A stretch of 64,000 nucleotides of DNA from Dicyema japonicum (lineage: Eukaryota > Dicyemida > Rhombozoa > Dicyemidae): positions 9,650 to 73,649 of the forward strand of contig RDEW01000037.1 of assembly GCA_011109175.1 (NCBI GenBank). Direction: 5' to 3'. Position 1 is the stretch's first letter, and each line of letters starts with the position of its first letter. The position numbers and the translations under genes were made by a program. Under the pieces are notes generated by a model. It was given only the letters and a program-made list of their open reading frames with translations. It was not told the DNA's origin and searched no databases. Below, piece after piece: positions 35,316 to 45,475 of this stretch.

Positions 35316-35640
35316 AGCCGCGTGGCGCTGCGTGGTTAATTAATTGAAGTTTTCTGCTTGCTTGTCTGTTCCTCTTCTCTCTCCTATTAGAGTGACGACA
35401 TGTGATCCACCTGTCTAGGTGACGCCCAGTGCCAGGGCGGCACGAAAAGGGATCATTTGTTCTTCACTCCACTGGAGGGGCTTCCACAACTGCATGTAAT
35501 AAACGTCTTACTTTTTATGCTGATTCCGGATAGACTCTGTTTCTGTAGAAGTGGAAACTGGATACACTTAATTAGTTGTTTACTTTAACTTCTTTCTTGG
35601 TGTATCCGGGGTTAATAAATAAAATTAAAAAAAATTAAAA
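35316..35640 (+). repeat. SINE2 copy
   Basis: Begins TAGCCGCGTGGCGCTGCGTG. It continues through GTTCCTCTTCTCTCTCCTAT, CATGTGATCCACCTGTCTAG, GACGCCCAGTGCCAGG and CCACTGGAGGGGCTTCCA, and ends GGTGTATCCGGGGTTAATAA followed by A-rich DNA. It is the closest relative of 61568-61890. Box A/B promoter motifs are not convincing. The 5' segment (GCGTGGCG..ATGTGGT) resembles the start of LINE-D at 62.38 kb, so it may be a non-autonomous LINE derivative. Confidence 0.75.
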
Positions 35641-36049
35641 TTAAAACGATACCGACAAAGTCAAAGCTGAGCTATTAACGACCCCTACCTAAGAGCTTCA
35701 TATAGATGCTTATAATCATTCCCTTAGCGAAAAAAGATGCTTATAATCATTCCAAGATTACTCTCTTATTACACCGTTTCTGACGAACTATAAGTTAGAC
35801 ACCCGTTTTTATCGCTCACTCATGTTGTATTCTCCCGCTGATGGAGAAAGGTCATCAAATGTCTTTTAAGGCAATTCTTTTCTGTCGGGAAGATTCCATG
35901 AATCCATTTCAGAATGTAGTAGTTCGTAGTCTTTCAGTTTTGAATATTTTCGCATAACAACCATATCACTCATCCCCACAATCCGGTAAAAAAATCAAAA
36001 TTTTATTTAAAAAAATTTATAATAATATTTACAAATTGGCATTGTTCAT

Positions 36050-36240
36050 TTTTTTATTTTTAGACCTAATATTGAAAGAATAACTCTTCCGGAAGTCCTT
36101 AATGGTGACCTGAGATCAGTAACCAGACTACTAAAGGACGGTGAAGACCTTAGTAGTCTGCGGCACTTGGCATCGGACAGGAGGGGATGGGAAAGGCTAA
36201 TTAAGAGGATTGTTCAGACGCGGCACGAATAGAATTATAG
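36050..36240 (+). pseudogene. C-terminal scrap of an RTE-like element
   Basis: Open stretch ending at 36231: RITLPEVLNGDLRSVTRLLK, then DGEDLSSLRHLASDRRGWER. The DL.SL..LA.DR..W pattern matches the end of RTE-like polyproteins (compare ADDLDDVRMRARNKM and DLDSLRDLAKNRK elsewhere in the window). Confidence 0.6.
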
Positions 36241-36312
36241 TTTATATGATTCTATGTAGTTGCTTATAATAATAATAATATTGAAAAAAAATTCATTAAT
36301 TCATTTAGAGCC

Positions 36313-37440
36313 TTATTTCGTGAAGTTAGCAAATTTCGTAAGTGGACGCCGAGGGAAAGTGTCCGTCGGAAGCAAGAGTTCCAGATCGGGATTATTACCC
36401 AATGGTGTACCCCAAGGATCTCCTCTGTCACCAATCCTTTTTAATTTGTTTTTGAGTATCTCCCCGTACCTATGAATAATAATGGCATGTTACTTTCTTA
36501 TGCCGATGACATAGTTGTCGCATCTAGAGACGTAAATGTCGAACATGCTAAAGAAAGACTAAAGGAATACTAAATAACATATTTGGATGGTTGTGCGAAA
36601 ATCGATTAAATGCATGTTCCGAAAAGTCAGCAGTCACTCTATTTACTAAGAATAGAAAGATGGGAACGCAAACAATTGATGTCACGTTAAATGGAGTACC
36701 TATACCACAAAAGAAATCGCAGAAGATACTGGGAGTAACTTTTGATACTTTCCTCTGCTTCTCAGCCCATGTGGAATCCATCATATCAACCTGTGCAAAG
36801 AAGATAAATTTTGTAAAGGCCTTCTTTTGGAACTGTGGAGGAATTTATCCTCCAGGTATCTGGACCCTCTACAAGCAGTATGTCGAGCCAACAATAGGCT
36901 ATGCATGTGCTGCATGGGGATCTAACCTGTCGGCAACGAACCTAACAAAAATTCAAGAGATCCAGTCAAGAGCAAAAAAATTACTGGAAAAGTATACAGA
37001 TAAAGAAATTGCCCCCAGAGCACTCGAGTCTATCATAGAAACAACTGGAGGAAATTTCAGAAGAGAAAAGGAAAAAGACCCCTGTCCGTATAGAAAATGA
37101 GTGGGATCACGGTCGGAGCATCGAGAAAAAGTGGCCCGATTATTGAGAGATGCCGGGATCACATGAATGTTAGTTATTGGTTAAGATGGTGTTTCTTTGG
37201 GTTAAATAATAATAAATAATTGTCCGTGTCATAAGATTTCCTTCAGTTTGAACGTTAAACTATCAGTTTTTCCCCTATTGACTTTACGTCCTCTCAACGG
37301 ATTTCCAAAATTCAATTATTTATCATTACTGGAGATTTGAACGTGAAGCATTATTGAGAGATGCCGAGATCACCTGAATATTAGTTATTGGTTAAGACGG
37401 TGTTCCTTTGGCTTAAATAATAATAAAAAAATGTATTGAA
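36313..37440 (+). mobile_element. LINE-D 3' part, duplicate copy 1
   Basis: Plus strand: LLPNGVPQGSPLSPILFNLF (motif B-C side), the YADD loop near 36.50 kb (SYADDIVVASRDV), then SEKSAVTLFTKNRKMGTQTI, SQKILGVTFDTFLCFSAHVE and YVEPTIGYACAAWGSNLSAT. The untranslated tail GGGATCACATGAATGTTAGT runs into TAATAATAAATAA near 37.2 kb. A short piece of endonuclease sequence (ITGDLNVK) follows, and then a second copy of the 3' tail (37356-37440). It is nearly identical over about 1.03 kb to 59720-60755. The RT N-terminal half is missing. Confidence 0.85.
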
Positions 37441-37499
37441 AAAGAACCGATTTTTCTTCTGACGGTTTTAACCCATGAAGACCGCATCAGTCTTTTATA

Positions 37500-39600
37500 T
37501 TTTCCATGTGCATATTGAGTCTCCTCTCTGAGATCATGCTCGATCTCTACATATCAGACAGTAGCACGTCGTCTGCGTATATCAGAGATCTCGTACTCGG
37601 TGAGACGGAGACGGGAAACCGGCCATTAGAATATTAAACAATAGAGGGCTCAAAATTGATCCTTGTGGGACTCCTCTCTTCAATAATATCATATTTGAAA
37701 AATAGCGTCCGCATCTAACATAGGATTTTCTTCCTTCTAGGTACACTTTCACCCAATTCACTAGTTCCTTTGGGCTTCCCATCCGAGATATCTGACCGAT
37801 TATGACTTTGTGGTTAACACTGTCAAATGCTTTTGATATGTCGAGACATCTGACATTCAGGAAACATATGGATTCTCTGTTTTACATAACTTGGAGTTGA
37901 GATAAAATAAGCAATCATGCATGACCGTCCTGGGCGAAAACCAAATTGATCATTTCTGAAGTAGTCTTCTTTTTTCAGCTGATTTGTAAGCCTCCAGAAG
38001 ACAATTTTTTCAATAATTTTTGAAATTGACCGAATCAGGCAGATCGGGCGGTAGTTAGCAGGATCATTCTTCAGTCTCCCTGTCTTCGATATCATCAGTA
38101 CAATAGTCTTATTCCATTCTGTGGAACATGACTAATTTTTATGCTTGCGTTGAAATATCTTTGAGAACTTCGAATAAAATTTTGGGCCTTCTTCGAACAT
38201 CGTAGCTTTGGTAAAATCACTGCCCGGAGCTTTATTCTTGACAGCTTTATTGCTATCTACAGCTCTTCTAGAGAGATTTCTATAAATGCTGTTTTCTCTG
38301 ACAATGGTTCGTAACAAGTCTTTCCGATGACATCATCGTCCACTCAAATATCTTTTTAGTTGTGTTTCAAAAACTAGAGGTATTTCTTCTTCAGCATTGT
38401 AAGTGCCATCTGGTTTCTTGAGCATAATCTTGTTTGCGATTGACTCTGGGTTTCTCACTCTTCGGTATACCATCCAGAAAGAGGGATTATGTGTGTGTTT
38501 AGCTTTCGTAGTTGAGAGTTCCACTTATTCTCATTCCAACTTTTGAATTTTTCCGACAACTGCTTTGTAGTTCGCTGATTTTATGAGACAAGGCTAAGCG
38601 GTCCTGTAGGTCTACGTATCTCCTCAGTTTAGTTCTTAGATTATTTATTTTCAATACATCTTGATGTGCCATGGAATAGGGACAACATTATCGTTTCTTT
38701 AGTATATTTTTCTAGAAAAGTAATCCAGATAGTATAAGATTAGATCCGTTACTCGTTTACTTGTTTTATCAATTTCCAGACGAGTCTTGAGCTCGGTATG
38801 CCCTAACATAAATTCCTTTGCAATGAACATCCTATAGTGATTCCAGTTTAGATTCTTGGTATCGTAACCGACAAAGACTCCAGGTTCATTAATCATTTTC
38901 ATATTAACGGATATTAGCAATGGAATGTGGTCACTGCCAATATTCGGAAGAGTAATTGGTACGTCGGCGTATTCTGAAATAGCAGGGGAAATCAAGAAGA
39001 CGCCAAGCTTGTCACCTCCGTAGGGAGAGAAATAGTTATCTCTTTCGATGTAAGGACTTTTACTCCTAGGCCTGTAGATAGTTTCATCATGAGCTTGCCA
39101 TCCCTGTTACTCTTCTTGCAGCCAAAGGATGTGTCTTGAAGTTGAGATCACCTCCCAGTATAGCCATCGGGTTTTCACTTAAGAACTTTATTTGACAGAC
39201 GATATGATATTTCTTATATACTCGGACAGTGAGGTCGCCAGGTGGAATTTCCCACTAAGCTGTGGACCGTAGAGTATCAATTCCTACTTTTAGTGATCTC
39301 ATCCATATAACGTGCGATCAGTTTGTTTGAAATTAGCAAGTCAAAAGCAATCTCGTCCGTTGCCTTTTGTTTTGATCCCTTCAACAGAATGGAGATACTG
39401 TCGTGGAAGCCGGAGAAATAAAAACAAGGGGAGGAGACGGGGATGTTCTTATCTTTAATAAGGAAATTATGTAGACCGACAAGCCATGACTATTCTCCAA
39501 CGATCAGGCGTGGATACTTTCAGGACCAATCCCTATATTCGATCTTGAGTCAATCAAATTAATAAATTTCTTTCCTTTCGTTTTTTTGAGGAGATAAAAT
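37500..39600 (-). pseudogene. LINE-C third copy: endonuclease plus partial RT
   Basis: Minus strand. Endonuclease remnants at 38.7-39.5 kb include LPNIGSDHIPLLISVNMKM (the SDH catalytic motif). The linker has TKAKHTHNPSFWMVYRRVRN near 38.5 kb. RT fingers give KNDPANYRPICLIRSISKII, EKIVFWRLTNQLKKEDYFRN and FGFRPGRSC near 37.9-38.07 kb. Then SPKELVNWVKVYLEGRKSYV and LLKRGVPQGSILSPLLFNIL end at 37.62 kb. The catalytic YADD region and the 3' end are not present. Many stops. Confidence 0.75.
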
Positions 39601-40374
39601 GACATCATTATTTCTTCCCACTCATTCCCTTGACTTGCTCGCAAATTTACTAATTAATCAACATTAAACTTAGTTTGTAGTCATCCGTAAAGATCCCACT
39701 CCACTCAGTCTCCTTTTAGATATGACAGTTGACTGATGGCTTTTCTGGATATCTCGAGCTTGCTATCCAGTTCTTTTATTAAATTTCTCTGAGCGACAAT
39801 CTCAAGCTGTAAGTCAGCCACAGAAGCTGCCTTTTCCTTCAATAGCTTACAGAGATCACTGATGTCTCCCACAGAGTTGTTAGATTTAGTCTATAACATC
39901 CAATCATCACGTGAAAGGCGCTTTTTGAATTATTTCATTGAAGCTAGGTTTTCTTTGGAAGATCTTGGTTTAAATATCCGTTTGAATGAATTTCTTATCT
40001 AAAATTATTATTGTGGGTACTAAAGTCTTATGTTTTCGTGATTCCCCTTCAGATATATTTTCATGAATATCAATTGACTGGAGATGTTGTTCATTGATTG
40101 AACTCCGCGAACTGAGTTTACATAAATTCTCACACATTTTTGGATTTTTTTGATATCAGAAAGGTTGAGAAAGACAGATATCTACTTCATATGCCGATCC
40201 TATATAAATTGACTTATAACCTTTTTAGTGATCTCTCTAGTAGCAGTGTCCAGTTTATCTGTCAAAAATGACAACATTTCTGCCAAAGACTTTGAGATTT
40301 TCTTATTTTACATTAACTAGATTACAGTTTCTTCCAATTCCCTTGCAATTTGAAATTTGTAGTTTTTGTCTCTT
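39601..40374 (-). other. Possible ORF1-like coiled-coil remnant
   Basis: Minus-strand reading near 39.7-39.9 kb gives LQLEIVAQRNLIKELDSKLE followed by ISRKAISQLSYL, which looks like a coiled coil of the kind found in retroelement ORF1 proteins. It lies just 5' of the LINE-C endonuclease in the right orientation. Frames are broken and no zinc knuckle is visible, so the call is tentative. Confidence 0.35.
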
Positions 40375-40505
40375 CCAGATCTGGACACACTGAGTGACCT
40401 AGCTAAGAAAAGAAGAGCTAGGAGCAAGCTAACTAATTCTCTTATATTTTTTTGCTACACATGTGGGGTCTCGTGAAAGTGCTAATAATAAATTAACAAT
40501 GTAGG
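40375..40505 (+). repeat. LINE-B 3' terminal fragment
   Basis: Encodes DLDTLSDLAKKRRARSKLTN and then the tail GGGGTCTCGTGAAAGTGCTA and TAATAAATTAA. This matches 58455-58560 read in reverse. Only about 130 bp remain. Confidence 0.7.
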
Positions 40506-40702
40506 TAATTTAACCAAAAGTTTACAATTAAATGAGTACAGTGTGTGTCATAAGTGACCCTCCAGTGGATTAGGTCGTTTCCTGAGAATGGCGGATTAAT
40601 GACGCCTCTTAATAAGAAAGCACAGAACATAAAGGAAACCATTACCCTAATAAATTGATGATTGAATAAATAAGTGATAATTATTAAATTATAAACTAAT
40701 AA

Positions 40703-41830
40703 TTATTGTCGATTCCTCGAATCATCCCCAATGTATGGGTTAGTTCTTCTCTGTTCCATTTTAAAAGGATTTGTGACAATCTCATACGAAGGGGGTTTAT
40801 GGAAGTTTATTGATTGATTATTGAGTATTGAATGAGTATTTGCGATACATGTTGACTGGTCATTGAGTAGTGGAGGTGTATTTGCAGGAAATAATGACTG
40901 GTCATTGAGTAGTGGAGGTGTATTTGCAGGAAATAATGACTGGTCATTGAATAGTGGAGGTGTATTCACAGGAAATAATGATTGGTGATTGAGTAGTGGA
41001 GGTGTATTTGCAGGAAATAATAACTGGTTATTGAATAGTGGAGGTGTATTTACAGGAAATAATGATTGGTCAGGTGTATTTGAGTGGTCATTCCATAATG
41101 GTTGATCATTCCAAAGAGGATCAGTTTGTTCATTAACTATAACAGCATCTGATAAATCAATGAGTGTTGATGTCTTTTCATACTCAGATTTAGAAATAGC
41201 AATAGCTTTGTCCAACATTTTATTTTCCTCATCCAAAGCAGCCTCATATTGTTTGGCCTCATTAATACTAATCTCCATAACCATTTGTATTTGTTTTTCC
41301 TCCTCTTCCACCGATGAAGGAACTGATAACTTTGATACATTCATCTTGGAAATACGAGAGTTATTACTAGCAACAGTCTTTCTTGTATTTATGGCATTTG
41401 AACGTACGTCCATCAATTTATCAGTGTTCTTTAGTAGGGAACAAAGGTAGTACACTTTGGACTTGATATCAAATCCTTTCTCACTTGCAGTCTCCAAATT
41501 CCACGGAGAAACCAAATCCTCTATTTGACTAAGGTTCTCGATACATCGACTTGCCACAAACTGAGACCCTGTAAGAACAATATATGTTAACAAATTCAGA
41601 GTTTTGTTGATTCTATGCCAATTCTTGTTATCATCTGTTATTATTTTCCATACTTTTGACATTATTACATCCAATAAGGCAGAGTCATCTGTCATATCGG
41701 CAATTTCTGACATTAGTGAACTAGAGGCCATCCACGGATCTTTAGAAGTTGCCTCTCTCATCTTTACCTTCGCATTGTTTACCTTTGAATTTCCTGACAA
41801 TAATGATGTTTTGCGAAGAAGGCTACTCAT
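40703..41830 (-). CDS. Epsin (ENTH-domain endocytic adaptor), single exon
   Basis: About 375 residues with no intron and no frame break. Start chosen at 41830 (MSSLLRKTSLLSGNSKVNNA), as in epsins; an in-frame ATG 27 bp upstream is also possible. ENTH domain (residues about 15-140): KVKMREATSKDPWMASSSLM, SEIADMT, then KVWKIITDDNKNWHRINKTL and VLTGSQFVASRCIENL. Two ubiquitin-interacting-like helices follow (EEKQIQMVMEISINEAKQ and LDKAIAISKSEYE). LIDLSD resembles a clathrin box. A 14-residue repeat tract is built on TPPLFNDQSLFPAN, and an NPF motif near the C-terminus (VTNPFKME) would bind EH domains. Role by family: PIP2 binding and cargo-clathrin coupling at the plasma membrane. Confidence 0.93.
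   Translation of the reverse strand: MSSLLRKTSLLSGNSKVNNAKVKMREATSKDPWMASSSLMSEIADMTDDSALLDVIMSKVWKIITDDNKNWHRINKTLNLLTYIVLTGSQFVASRCIENLSQIEDLVSPWNLETASEKGFDIKSKVYYLCSLLKNTDKLMDVRSNAINTRKTVASNNSRISKMNVSKLSVPSSVEEEEKQIQMVMEISINEAKQYEAALDEENKMLDKAIAISKSEYEKTSTLIDLSDAVIVNEQTDPLWNDQPLWNDHSNTPDQSLFPVNTPPLFNNQLLFPANTPPLLNHQSLFPVNTPPLFNDQSLFPANTPPLLNDQSLFPANTPPLLNDQSTCIANTHSILNNQSINFHKPPSYEIVTNPFKMEQRRTNPYIGDDSRNRQ
40850..41075 (-). repeat. 42-bp coding minisatellite in the epsin gene
   Basis: About five tandem copies of a 42-bp unit; on the plus strand each contains AGTGGAGGTGTATTTGCAGG. Translated on the minus strand each unit is 14 residues of the form TPPL(F/L)N(D/H/N)QSLFPAN. Units differ by a few bases but all keep the frame. 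Confidence 0.85.
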
Positions 41831-41932
41831 AGTTAACAAACAAAACAAGTATTTCAATCAATATTTAAATTATTATTTAAATACAGAATATCAATTATTA
41901 GAATATTTTATATAAAATTATATTTTATAGCC

Positions 41933-41962
41933 CGGTGGTATAGTGGTTAGGTGTCGAGAGTC
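41933..41962 (+). repeat. SINE1 tRNA head fused to a LINE-B copy
   Basis: CCCGGTGGTATAGTGGTTAG followed by GTGTCGA matches the first ~28 bases (box A side) of SINE1. It then passes directly into the endonuclease region of a LINE-B element with no box B. It looks like a template-switch chimera. Confidence 0.6.
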
Positions 41963-43380
41963 TGCCGTTATTATAATATGAATGATAGAGTCGGGGTGTT
42001 GCATCTGAAACTGGATGACCTCAACTCGTCGAAGAAATACCTAACAATAATAAACGTTTACACCCCTCACAGTGGATGGCTTAATAAAAACCCTGAGGAG
42101 ATTGATGACTTTACACCAGTCCTTCTGCCGTCTTCTCCAAGTATGCTTTCTCAACATTAGTAATGATCGCAAGAGACCTAAATTCGAAAGCTGGAACCCA
42201 GGTTACGACCGATGAGATATTTATGGGAAGGCATGGTAGGGGGAAAAGAAATCTCCCGGGAACCCTACTAGCTAACTTCTGTCAAACGAACAACCTATTT
42301 TTATGTAATACAGCCTTCATGCATCCAGCCAGACATAAATCTACGTGGTCGGGACACAGAAGGGCGAGTGATAAATATGTACAACCAGATCGACTATATC
42401 ATATGCAGGCAAAAAGATCGAGGGATTATACTTGATGCACGAGCTTATGGTGGATCGATTATCGACAGCGACCACAAAATGGTTATTGCTAGATTTTCTC
42501 CTAAGAGATTTATGGTACTACAAAGAACGAAATGGAAGAACATTGAAACCACAGAACCCAACTCTAGACGTTAAAACTTGGAATCTTAATTGGACAATCA
42601 GAAGGGGCCATAGCATTCAAAGAATATTTGGATGCAGAACTAGAAAACATGCCTACAGATTTGCCGCACGGAAAATCCTGGGATTTTGTAAAGCAGTCAA
42701 TACAAAAAGGAGTAAATCTGCATCTATTGAAAGAAAATGAGAAAATCGCACAATGACATGTACACGGTGAAGGACCTTGCCAATAAACAGAAGACCATAT
42801 GGATGCTATATCAAAATACTGACGATTCGAACGTAAAATCAAATTTGCGGCTAGAAAGAAAAACTATCAATGCAAAAATAAGAAAAACTATACGGCAGAA
42901 TAACAGAAATAGAGCACTGGACCAGATTAAGAAGATATAATCTCTCAAGGACAACGCTAAATTCTACGAGGATGTTAAACATATAAAAGGAAAGAGACCC
43001 CATCAACCGATAATGATAAGAGATGACAAAGGAACGCAGGTTGTGGACCAAAGGGAAGTGGCGGAAATTATCGCTGCCCATTTTGGAAAACTTTTCAATC
43101 CAAGAACGACACTATCATCCTAGAACGAGAAAAATTGGATGAAGAAATCTCACAATATGAAATTGAACTCACGAGTTCCAAGTTGAAAAACAACAGGACT
43201 CCTGGCCCTGACGGTCTCGGTGGCGAATTCTTCAAATATGGAACCCAAAAGCTGTATGAATGCATCGCTAGGATTCTGAATGAATAGGAGGAAGTGGATG
43301 AAACTACCAGTGATTTGCTAACTCGTGTTGCACATGCTTTGTCAAGTCCTATGACATAACGGTAAGTGCTAATAATAATA
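41963..43380 (+). pseudogene. LINE-B (RTE-like) copy, endonuclease and linker
   Basis: Plus strand. Endonuclease: NMNDRVGVLHLKLDDLNSSK and YLTIINVYTPHSG near 42.0 kb, ARDLNSKAGTQVTTDEI and GRHGRGKRNLPGTLLANFCQ near 42.2 kb, STWSGHRR, and DSDHKMVIARFSPK near 42.47 kb. Linker: KLKNNRTPGPDGLGGEFFKY near 43.2 kb. It then skips to a 3' tail near 43.32-43.38 kb containing GTAAGTGCTAATAATAATAA, so the RT domain is deleted. Several frameshifts. Confidence 0.75.
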
Positions 43381-44380
43381 AAAGACCAGGCCTTCTGGCT
43401 GAACGTAACATCTGAAGGTAGTGGGGTCGAATCTGAAAAATGAAGTTTTCAACGAAGGTCAATTCTTGTAAACAGATTACACCCATGAGGCAACAAGTCC
43501 TCCTGGCACGACAAAGTAGTTGAAAGGGATCCTACTACCATCTCCCAACCAAATTCTCCGGACAAGATAATGAAATACTTCAGCAACATTTTTATATGGC
43601 ATATAAAACATGTGTGTTCCTCGCTCTTTTCCCATTAACCCAAAGTAAGTTGTTTTCATGGAGAACCAGTGACATCCTCCAACAAGGATTCACACTTTAT
43701 CATAATTTATTTCTGATGGACTCAAAAATCCCAAGTAAACATAAAGAATGTTGCTTTTAAAGTTTATCCAGACAGTTGTTCGACAAGATCTGTTCGACCG
43801 ATTAATCAGTTGGTTGGAGTTAATCGATTGACTGAATGTACTGAAAGTCACTCAGTACGTTATTAAATTGACGAATTCTACATCTTCCTTGACAAGAAAT
43901 AAATTATTGTGCCCAACCAATGAGAAGTCGTAAGGATAAGCCAAGCAAGTCATTTTTCTTTGGCTTAACCCCACCGAATCCAGTTGAGTTATCGCTGTGA
44001 ACGTCCTTTTCAGGCTATTACTTTCCTTTTAGTGGCTGGACATAACTCAAATCTTTAATTATCAATAAACTAAGACAATACTTTGCCGCAATGAAGCATT
44101 GTAACTTGTGTCCTGATTAAACAGAATTGAGTTTAATGACTGTGGTTAATGAAACTAATTTTAATTAACCTTTTTCAACAAAAAAGTTTATTACTGAATA
44201 AAACATATATTTGAACACTTAAAACTCATGTTAACTCAACACAATCAGGATAAACTTTACTGAAGTATCGTAACTTATTTCTCTCATTTGAGTGATTCCT
44301 AAGGTGTAACGTGAATGATCACACAGAATTCCCAAATTTGTATATCAGAAAAGTTAAATATAAAAAATATATCCTTAATA
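43381..44380. other. Spacer with one unassigned small ORF
   Basis: Contains a minus-strand open stretch at 43659-43477 (60 codons) reading MKTTYFGLMGKERGTHMFYM, then NVAEVFHYLVRRIWLGDG and IPFNYFVVPGGL. The composition looks protein-like, but I do not recognise it and could not extend it through a plausible small intron on either side. Just left of it (43384-43435), text with GGGTCGAATCTG resembles a tRNA-type box B. The rest is AT-rich with no feature seen. Confidence 0.3.
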
Positions 44381-45406
44381 TTAAGAAAAATTATTAAAAC
44401 ATTTATCAGACCCAAGAAAACGGAGGACACGTGCAACAACTTGTGTTGGTAAAAGACTAATAGTGATAAAAAGCATACTAAAACAAAGGAATTATCAATT
44501 TGAAAATATTTGGAATAATAATTTCACTTTTCTGAGTGATAATGCCATCATAAATAGTAATAGCAGTTTCTTCTACCTTCAATGGAGGTGGAAATGGTGG
44601 ATGTCTATATATTATTATTATTGTCACTTTGCTGAGTCAAACATCCCCGTTCTAATCAAATAGGGACAAACTAATGTAAGGGAAATGACATTCTCCAATT
44701 CTTGACAGACTAATTCTGCTTTAAGAGAGTTGTGTAGTCCGATAAGAGATGATTTGCTTGCAGAGTATGCAGATAAGTGACACATCCCACTATACCCAAG
44801 CAGACTACCCATAGTGACCACGTGACCAGATCCACGATTTATCATAAAAGGTAGGAATTCCCCAATTATCTAAAATGCCAGAAATGACCTACTAAGAAGT
44901 GTGCCATTACATTGACATCAAAAATATGTTTAACTAGACCAAAACACGTGTCATCAACATAATGAGGATATACTACAGCCGCGTTGTTTATTACAATATC
45001 AGGAACACCCAGAGTTTCTATAATCTTATATAAATCAATTACAAACATTTTTGCATGTAATTTCTAACTTGGTGTGGTCGGCCAAGTCCACGTGGTAAAG
45101 AAAGACGGAAGACTCATAATAATCAATTCCTTTGCAATCAGTGATTAGTTTTACGGTGTTTTGTAGTCCTTTAAAGTCAATATCCAACAGAATAAGAAGA
45201 GATCCATTTTTTGCAAATAACAAAGAAAGTTCTCGTCCTAAACCATTTGCTATGGATTTTATTTTTATATTACCAGCCCCTGTTAGTAGTACAAGTTTGT
45301 TTGTCACGTGCTTTCTCGTGAGAAAATAATCATTTGTGAGAAAATTGAAAATTGATGAAGCAACAAGCTTCAAGACATCACAAATGAGGGAGATTACCTC
45401 AAACAT
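44381..45406 (-). CDS. Short-chain dehydrogenase/reductase, SDR16C (HSD17B11/RDH10-like) type
   Basis: NAD(P)-dependent oxidoreductase of about 311-318 residues. The hydrophobic N-terminus (SLICDVLKLVASSIFNFLTN) suggests an ER or lipid-droplet anchor. Cofactor site: KLVLLTGAGN through NGLGRELSLLFAKNG, with LLILLDID. Then PDIVINNAAVV (NNAG motif), VNVMAHF, and the catalytic region GHVVTMGSLLGYSGMCHLSA with YSASK (Tyr and Lys). LVCPYLIRTGMF and a C-terminal membrane-like segment follow. Introns: 44870-44892 (23 nt), 44605-44627 (23), 44457-44478 (22), all GT-AG on the minus strand. Near 45050 the frame also breaks: either one extra A in a five-A run, or a 22-nt GT...AT non-canonical intron (45047-45068), which gives better family length. 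Family substrates are retinoids or steroids; not resolvable here. Divergent from TMEM67 with 69 bp between starts. Confidence 0.87.
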
Positions 45407-45475
45407 ATAATAATATTTAATTTTAAATAATTTTAAAATATTAAAAAATTATATCTCCAAGTAAATTAACAAATT
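45407..45475. promoter_or_regulatory. 69-bp divergent intergenic region
   Basis: The starts of the SDR gene (minus, 45406) and TMEM67 (plus, 45476) face away from each other across 69 bp of almost pure A/T. Both promoters, or a shared bidirectional one, must lie here or inside the 5' ends of the genes. No specific motif beyond TATA-like runs can be named. Confidence 0.5.

Noticed and set aside
43384-43440. tRNA or SINE head with GGGTCGAATCTG
   Set aside because: Box B is approximate, box A is not convincing, and no other copy of this sequence was found in the window.
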